NCBI GenBank assembly: GCA_021234535.1
Contig: CM037846.1
Span: 15,202,150-15,266,149, forward strand
Reading direction: 5' to 3'
Origin: Stichopus chloronotus
Taxonomy: Eukaryota > Echinodermata > Holothuroidea > Aspidochirotida > Stichopodidae
Length of the DNA stretch: 64,000 nt
Shown: positions 61,301 to 64,000 of the stretch, in pieces
Layout of the letters: each line of letters starts with the position of its first letter
Position numbering within the stretch: position 1 is the first letter of the stretch
Made by a program: the position numbers and the translations under genes
The notes under the pieces: generated by a model
What the model saw: only the letters and a program-made list of their open reading frames with translations
Told to the model about the DNA's origin: nothing
Databases searched by the model: none

Positions 61301-62526
61301 AGGGTAAGTCAGCGCACTGGTGGTAAAAATTTAATCCTTCCCCTTACCCGTTTTTTCTGCTTCCCTAACCTACCCCCACCCCACACTTTTATTTCTTAGT
61401 TTGTTGTCTCTCCGAGTAGTAGATGTTGGGTAGTTGTTATCGACCGTGGCAGTTCTGCTCCGTGCTTCATTTATATCTTTTGATCAATTTAAGGAAGAGT
61501 CCAGAGTTAAAGTATTACTTGAGATCGTGCTCCATAGTTGGACTTTAACTTTAGACATTGATTCCCCTATTGACATTTCACAGGTCGTTAGCTTGTGAAT
61601 TGTAAAAAGAAAAAAAAGGAACTTTACACCTTATAACTTTCATATTATCATTTTTTGTAGCTAAAATACTGCTTGAATCATTTAAAAAAAAGGTTTCTCA
61701 GGAAATATTAATCACCAAAGTAACTCAATTAAAACTATCACCATTTATGACTTCTTCCATTACACCGATCCTGTCTTGTCTATACCATCGTTTATAGTGG
61801 AAAACCCTTGCTCTAGTTCCCCATGTCGGAACGATGGGACGTGCACGCCGAGAGGAGGTTCATACCAATGCGCTTGTCCAATCGAAACCTTCGGCCCAAC
61901 TTGTGAAATGACACCAGGTAAATAAAAAAAAATAAAATAAAAAAATAAAATCAACTCAACTCAACTCAACTCAAAGTAATGCATGGATTCATGTGATTCT
62001 GACGTGTACTTTCTATAGGAGGATCTTCTTTATTTTATCTCAGAAGATAGTTCCAAGGTCCAAACGTCACTCCCGAACATTTAGATGTTTCCCTTTTACA
62101 TACTGATTGGTCGGCAAGCACTTTACCAACACTTTTACCTCTTCCTTTCAATTAAATGTAATATTTCAATTGAATGAAGTTTTTTTACTGGATGAAATCA
62201 CTTTCATGTAGTTTAATCGATTCATAAATTTTTAACTTTGCACTTTTCATCTCTCTTTTTAAGTCGAACAGAATCCACCTATGGTCTTGAGATGTCCGGA
62301 CGATATCATAGCCAGGAGTGATTTTCCAATCCGATTAACCTGGCAGATGCCTTTAGTGTTAGATTTTGACAGTATCATCCCAGTTAGAATGGTCTATGCC
62401 AACGCCTCACCGAACGCTGTTTACAATCCCGGCCATTTTCAATCGGTTGAGCTAGTATTTGAAGATGTCTCAGGTAATCAGGCTAGGTGCGAATTTATCA
62501 TCTACATTGAACCTGTCACCCTATAA
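43243..62526 (+). CDS. Secreted SHFRGG-HYR-EGF mosaic protein
   Basis: Twenty coding exons join in frame to 1072 codons plus stop. Order: signal peptide (1-23) ending VEC; an SHFRGG-type region (24 to about 489) with HFRGGVITWR, VADPDQDTIRCRF, YGVAIQVEDF and FIDVTYRVNNPEQVEE; HYR modules at 490-560 and 562-635; EGF-like modules at 637-674, 676-715, 717-756, 758-795, 797-846, 848-896, 898-945 and 947-985; a last HYR module at 987-1072. No membrane segment or GPI-like tail, so secretion is inferred. HYR is an immunoglobulin-like fold met in adhesion and matrix proteins, and EGF modules commonly bind protein partners. The actual partner is unknown. All joins from residue 489 on are phase 1, whereas the N-terminal region mixes phases. 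A paralogous first exon lies at 2 kb on the other strand. I know no gene name for this architecture. Confidence 0.9.
44960..45310. repeat. GATATC-rich imperfect tandem repeat
   Basis: About ten occurrences of AGATATCT-like palindromes, separated by short AT-rich spacers such as GTAAATnAATT, in about 350 bases of intron 1 of the mosaic gene. Confidence 0.8.
45631..45875 (+). CDS. Mosaic gene exon 2: N-terminal region
   Basis: Acceptor AACCTGCAG. It encodes VRFTYRLAYRSTFGSNHFCD, then GILECDNGCSTINSG and GAVDFTPNTKNFDV. Phase-2 GTAAGT donor. Four cysteines. Confidence 0.88.
46090..47300 (+). mobile_element. Decayed R2-type (restriction-like endonuclease) non-LTR retrotransposon, 3' part
   Basis: Broken frames on the plus strand read in order. 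LSAERMQAINTYPIPVIKYT and IIDWEEN resemble the end of the reverse transcriptase region. NWLKGSTGMKTET and QEKARNTK follow. CRMCMEKDETVIHIIA is a degenerate zinc-knuckle. ARRPDLIIIDKETQ and LIIDVSIPNDSN have the RPD ... IDV spacing of a PD-(D/E)XK nuclease, and YSISHSPG lies further on. Several stops and at least two frame changes show it is dead. Only the 3' half is present. It lies in intron 2 of the mosaic gene, sense orientation. Confidence 0.7.
47929..48107 (+). CDS. Mosaic gene exon 3: N-terminal region
   Basis: Acceptor AATTGTAG. It encodes YRGNNWIPLMNGGNGDWIIR and MPVVTVMVNCRTRFQIP. Phase-1 GTAATT donor; the join gives RFQIPVADPDQD. Confidence 0.88.
48703..48806 (+). CDS. Mosaic gene exon 4: N-terminal region
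   Basis: Acceptor GATCCACAG. It encodes ADPDQDTIRCRFATSERDEC and GTICESVGSIDEVG. GTATGT at 48807 is preferred as donor because it keeps frame with the next exon. Confidence 0.82.
49250..49494. repeat. Imperfect (CAT)n microsatellite
   Basis: About 240 bases of CAT/ATC triplets with substitutions, in intron 4 of the mosaic gene. Ile-rich and Met-rich frames here are repeat artefacts. Confidence 0.95.
49531..49799 (+). CDS. Mosaic gene exon 5: N-terminal region
   Basis: Acceptor GTTGCTAG. It encodes ANCTLEWIPTQVGLYGVAIQ, VEDFITPSSE and CIGVPFGDSFITRITANV. The only in-phase donor is a weak GTTCGT, so the 3' end is the least certain boundary in the gene. Confidence 0.75.
50784..50945 (+). CDS. 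Mosaic gene exon 6: N-terminal region
   Basis: Acceptor TTTTAACAG. It encodes IVSIDTVSPMGLVTTSVQRV and AYFIDVTYRVNNPEQVEEIF, then CFLAEDSE. Phase-2 GTACGT donor. Confidence 0.85.
51038..51500. repeat. Long imperfect (GAT)n microsatellite
   Basis: About 460 bases of degenerate GAT/ATG triplets in intron 6 of the mosaic gene, grading into diverged sequence on the right. Confidence 0.93.
51781..51821 (+). CDS. Mosaic gene exon 7: 41-base microexon-like exon
   Basis: Acceptor TATTTACAG. It encodes MTTEQRCIFFVTA between phase 2 and phase 1 joins. GTATGT donor. Confidence 0.82.
52078..52148 (+). CDS. Mosaic gene exon 8: N-terminal region
   Basis: Acceptor TTTCCACAG. It encodes SPPIATSATIDANGLVTITF, DQT. 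Phase-0 GTAACT donor. Confidence 0.83.
53022..53274 (+). CDS. Mosaic gene exon 9: end of N-terminal region
   Basis: Acceptor AATCTTTAG. It encodes IRIPTTPRTISISSAQTGEQ, SFDQTAILLRVPTPLP and TVFTLDNNTP. Phase-1 GTAACG donor; from here on every intron is phase 1. Confidence 0.87.
53331..53558. mobile_element. MITE with about 57-base terminal inverted repeats
   Basis: The left end TTAGAACGTTGGTTAAAAAG, then TTAACCAACACTGGTC and TAATTAGACATAT, is matched by the reverse complement of the right end (TTAGAACGTTAAAAAAAG, TTAACTAACACTGGTC, CAAATTAGACATAT). 228 bp with no coding, in intron 9 of the mosaic gene. Confidence 0.85.
53919..54134 (+). CDS. Mosaic gene exon 10: HYR module 1
   Basis: One exon equals one module, phase 1 to phase 1. 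It shows CPVDMIMM, VGWAFPNPGPN, FPVGTDTTIRYIFRSP and CAFRIVI. This is the HYR layout: an initial CP, a central W, the G-x-T turn before the penultimate strand, and CxF-x-V/I at the end. Confidence 0.92.
54340..55440. repeat. Interspersed repeat cluster with a recurring AAAAATTCCnACTGGTATTTCAG word
   Basis: The word (with GATTTTCCGAC-ATCG following in the better copies) appears near 54349, 54756, 55109, 55222 and 55397. The first part (54535-54755) is homologous to the repeat at 3.6-3.9 kb. It lies in intron 10 of the mosaic gene. Confidence 0.65.
54805..55091. mobile_element. Foldback element with about 65-base arms
   Basis: The left arm (CTGTTACAAACGCAAATG, TAGAAAATCCCAGCAAATG, ATCAACCGCTAATGTAGCAC) is repeated as its reverse complement at the right (ending in TTGCGGTTGTAACAG). 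Inner sequence repeats CGCTAATGTAG words. It is inserted inside the cluster described for 54.3-55.4 kb. Confidence 0.85.
55905..56129 (+). CDS. Mosaic gene exon 11: HYR module 2
   Basis: Phase 1 to phase 1. It has PEPDPCQEDLTAYML, VVTWEEPVPRDRI, LPPGITTISYTFRN and CAFNVEVIE, a full HYR pattern. GTGAGT donor. Confidence 0.93.
56844..56960 (+). CDS. Mosaic gene exon 12: EGF-like module 1
   Basis: SPCDNMPCGQNGRC, then SFQCICNDGCYYGEFC. Seven cysteines instead of six: the extra one is in NDGC, so one is left unpaired within the module. Confidence 0.92.
57922..58044 (+). CDS. Mosaic gene exon 13: EGF-like module 2, eight cysteines
   Basis: NSCGNDPCVNGGTC, FDGSCSLYSCVC, PPCFRGPRC. The added pair (GSC and PPC) is shared with the next module, so the two are recent sister repeats. 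Confidence 0.92.
58803..58925 (+). CDS. Mosaic gene exon 14: EGF-like module 3, eight cysteines
   Basis: DPCVSNQCRGGSTC, PGSCERYVCEC, QNCSFGTFC. Same eight-cysteine layout and same exon length (123) as exon 13. Confidence 0.92.
59624..59740 (+). CDS. Mosaic gene exon 15: degenerate EGF-like module 4
   Basis: NPCEFNPCGADDRC, TDNCFSYTC, then ESTRGNPSSEL. The last cysteines are missing, so the module cannot form the usual third disulphide. Flanking splice sites and frame are intact. Confidence 0.85.
60052..60204 (+). CDS. Mosaic gene exon 16: EGF-like module 5
   Basis: DRCLSSPCLNLGVC, FICLCLPGYGGNTC: a regular six-cysteine EGF. Acceptor CATCTACATCAG, donor GTAAAC. Confidence 0.92.
60620..60769 (+). 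CDS. Mosaic gene exon 17: EGF-like module 6
   Basis: NCLSSPCLFAGEC, YMCVCAPGWARQDC: six cysteines. Acceptor TCTATTGCAG, donor GTAAGG. Confidence 0.92.
61157..61303 (+). CDS. Mosaic gene exon 18: EGF-like module 7
   Basis: DPCFTGNNEPCLNGGIC, FLCDCPVGYSGSRC: canonical GYxGxxC ending. Acceptor CTCCTAG, donor GTAAGT. Confidence 0.93.
61798..61917 (+). CDS. Mosaic gene exon 19: EGF-like module 8
   Basis: NPCSSSPCRNDGTC, YQCACPIETFGPTC: six cysteines. Acceptor TTTATAG, donor GTAAAT. Confidence 0.93.
61949..61973. repeat. (AACTC)n pentanucleotide array
   Basis: About four to five copies of AACTC next to an AAAT-rich stretch, just after EGF module 8. Confidence 0.85.
62264..62526 (+). CDS. Mosaic gene exon 20: C-terminal HYR module and stop
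   Basis: CPDDIIARSDFPIRLTWQMP, then VELVFEDVSGNQARCEFIIY and IEPVTL-stop. DxSGNxAxCxFxI is the HYR C-terminal hallmark. The protein stops directly after the domain, with no hydrophobic tail. Confidence 0.94.
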
Positions 62527-62950
62527 TGTCAGGGGTGTGTTTTGGAAACAAAAACAAAACCTAATAATTGTTAAATTGTTACTGTCTAAAATCATGAAGA
62601 TTCTGCATTCGAACGATCCAGCTGGCTGGATAAGTCTTTGCTTTATTCTACGACTCACTTTGAGAGACGTTATCTCGTGAAATATCTTTCATCACTCCTA
62701 TCAAGCAAAATTTGAGCATATTGTATTCTAGTTTTTCAGTGATATTTCGCGATCGCTTCCCCCATTAATACCATGAATATTCACAATGGAGGATGACGTC
62801 ATTATGGGAAACAACACTACTGTCTGTCCTCTTTTGTGTTGCATTTTATTGTATTGTGTTTTTGTATTGCATTGCTTTGTATTGAGTTTGTATTTCATTT
62901 CAAATATTATACAGTAATGAAAATTTCAGAGAAGTAGAAACATGGTTGGA

Positions 62951-62956
62951 AATAAA
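62951..62956 (+). promoter_or_regulatory. Candidate polyadenylation signal of the mosaic gene
   Basis: AATAAA 425 bases after the stop, in GGAAATAAATTT; the first AATAAA in the 3' region. Confidence 0.55.
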
Positions 62957-62959
62957 TTT

Positions 62960-64000
62960 AAGATAACAGGTAGAGAAATCAACATATATAAGATTAAGAT
63001 AATAATTATTGGCTGATTACAGATGGTTGAATCTAATATCAATTTAATGTGAATGTCCTGTGATGAATAGTGATGTCAACAACATACGATATCAAAATTA
63101 TGGACAAAGTGACAAATTTGATCAGACAGAAGATGAACAGACAGATAGAAAAGTAGACAATAACCGAAAATCGTGATTTTTATACATGTACAGCATATTA
63201 GTTTTCAAATTGAGTTACATTGTTCTTATATTCATGTCAAAGAAACCTGATACATTATTTCTCATGATCGTTCGTTAAGTAGGCAACTTTTTTTACAAAA
63301 GTTCACTATTTACGTGATGCCCTCGCGAGTTTTATAACTTTGTGAAATGTTTGATGATAGTAGATATATATAAGCGGTAAAGTATCCAAAAGTCAGAAAC
63401 AAAAGTTTGAATTCTGATGCCTATACTGGTCTCAAATTAGTCCCTTCTCCCAAAGTTTTCTTCTTTTTTATGAGTCACCGATTTGAAAGAGTAAAAATTA
63501 AAAAAAAAGAAGTATTGCTCAAGCGACACACTCAAACCTTAATTGAACAGTGGGATGCTCTTACATCGTTTGTCCGAGCAATGTGTAAGTGCTGAGGGCG
63601 AATTTGTAAGGAAACGTCTGTTCGCACGAACGTCTTCGCACTAATGTAACGTAAAGATTGAAATGAGCAAGACTGAATTAAGCCAATCAGTGATTACGAT
63701 AAGGGTTCCATTAAGGGTTATGTTCGTAACTACAGAGGACATTCTCCAATTATTAGATTCAAAGAATTTGAAACACTGTTAAGGCTACTTTTTTTCTCTG
63801 AATTATTAATAAGCCTTCCTATTTTGGGCATGCTGCCACTATGAGCGGGAAAACATTTCTGTAAGAGTTTTATTCTGGCAATAATACCCTTGGGTGTTAT
63901 GTCTCATCTGGGAAAAATATTTTCTTTTATAAAGCTGAAATGTATATAAGCACCTCTTTGTTTGTTGTTTGTTATTTTACTAAATTTTGTCATTAATATT
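62960..64000. other. Right-edge interval without supported genes
   Basis: AT-rich sequence downstream of the mosaic gene. The short frame at 63407-63595 has no domain, splice pattern or start context that supports it. Confidence 0.5.

Overview
This is a 64 kb stretch of intron-rich animal nuclear DNA with no prokaryotic features. Three multi-exon genes can be rebuilt from spliced reading frames. The family content (HYR and EGF modules in one secreted protein, an invertebrate-type mannose-6-phosphate receptor, p23) points to an invertebrate deuterostome. The sequence texture (many poly-C/poly-G runs, (ATG)n arrays, about 145 bp minisatellites ending in TA/CA arrays, abundant short inverted-repeat elements) fits too. 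I judge an echinoderm most likely; the species cannot be read from the sequence.

Layout. 1-2067, minus strand: the first exon only (1936-2067) of a secreted protein with the same N-terminal motif as the large gene at the right; the rest of it should lie beyond the left edge. 2.1-10 kb: no supported gene, mainly dispersed repeats. 10676-18458, minus: seven coding exons of a 271-aa cation-dependent mannose-6-phosphate receptor homologue. 19.1-20.4 kb, minus: decayed or partial exons resembling D8C/uromodulin-type, PAN-like and EGF modules. 23707-34271, plus: seven coding exons of the Hsp90 co-chaperone p23 (181 aa), with a LINE fragment in one intron and a possible alternative last exon at 36.1 kb. 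34.6-43.2 kb: intergenic, with a short minisatellite and two inverted-repeat elements. 43243-62526, plus: 20 coding exons of a 1072-aa secreted mosaic protein: signal peptide, an N-terminal SHFRGG-type region of about 490 residues, two HYR modules, eight EGF-like modules and a terminal HYR module. Its introns carry a decayed R2-type retrotransposon, microsatellites, a GATATC-rich repeat and two inverted-repeat elements.

The three genes look functionally unrelated: lysosomal enzyme sorting, Hsp90 client maturation, and an extracellular or matrix/recognition role. The link within the window is between the 5' exon at 2 kb and the gene at 43 kb. They share start context, signal peptide position, the HFRGGVITW motif and intron phase, so a small gene family has spread here in opposite orientations. 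The large gene is the best candidate for something poorly described. All splice sites were called by eye from reading frame, phase and GT/AG consensus.
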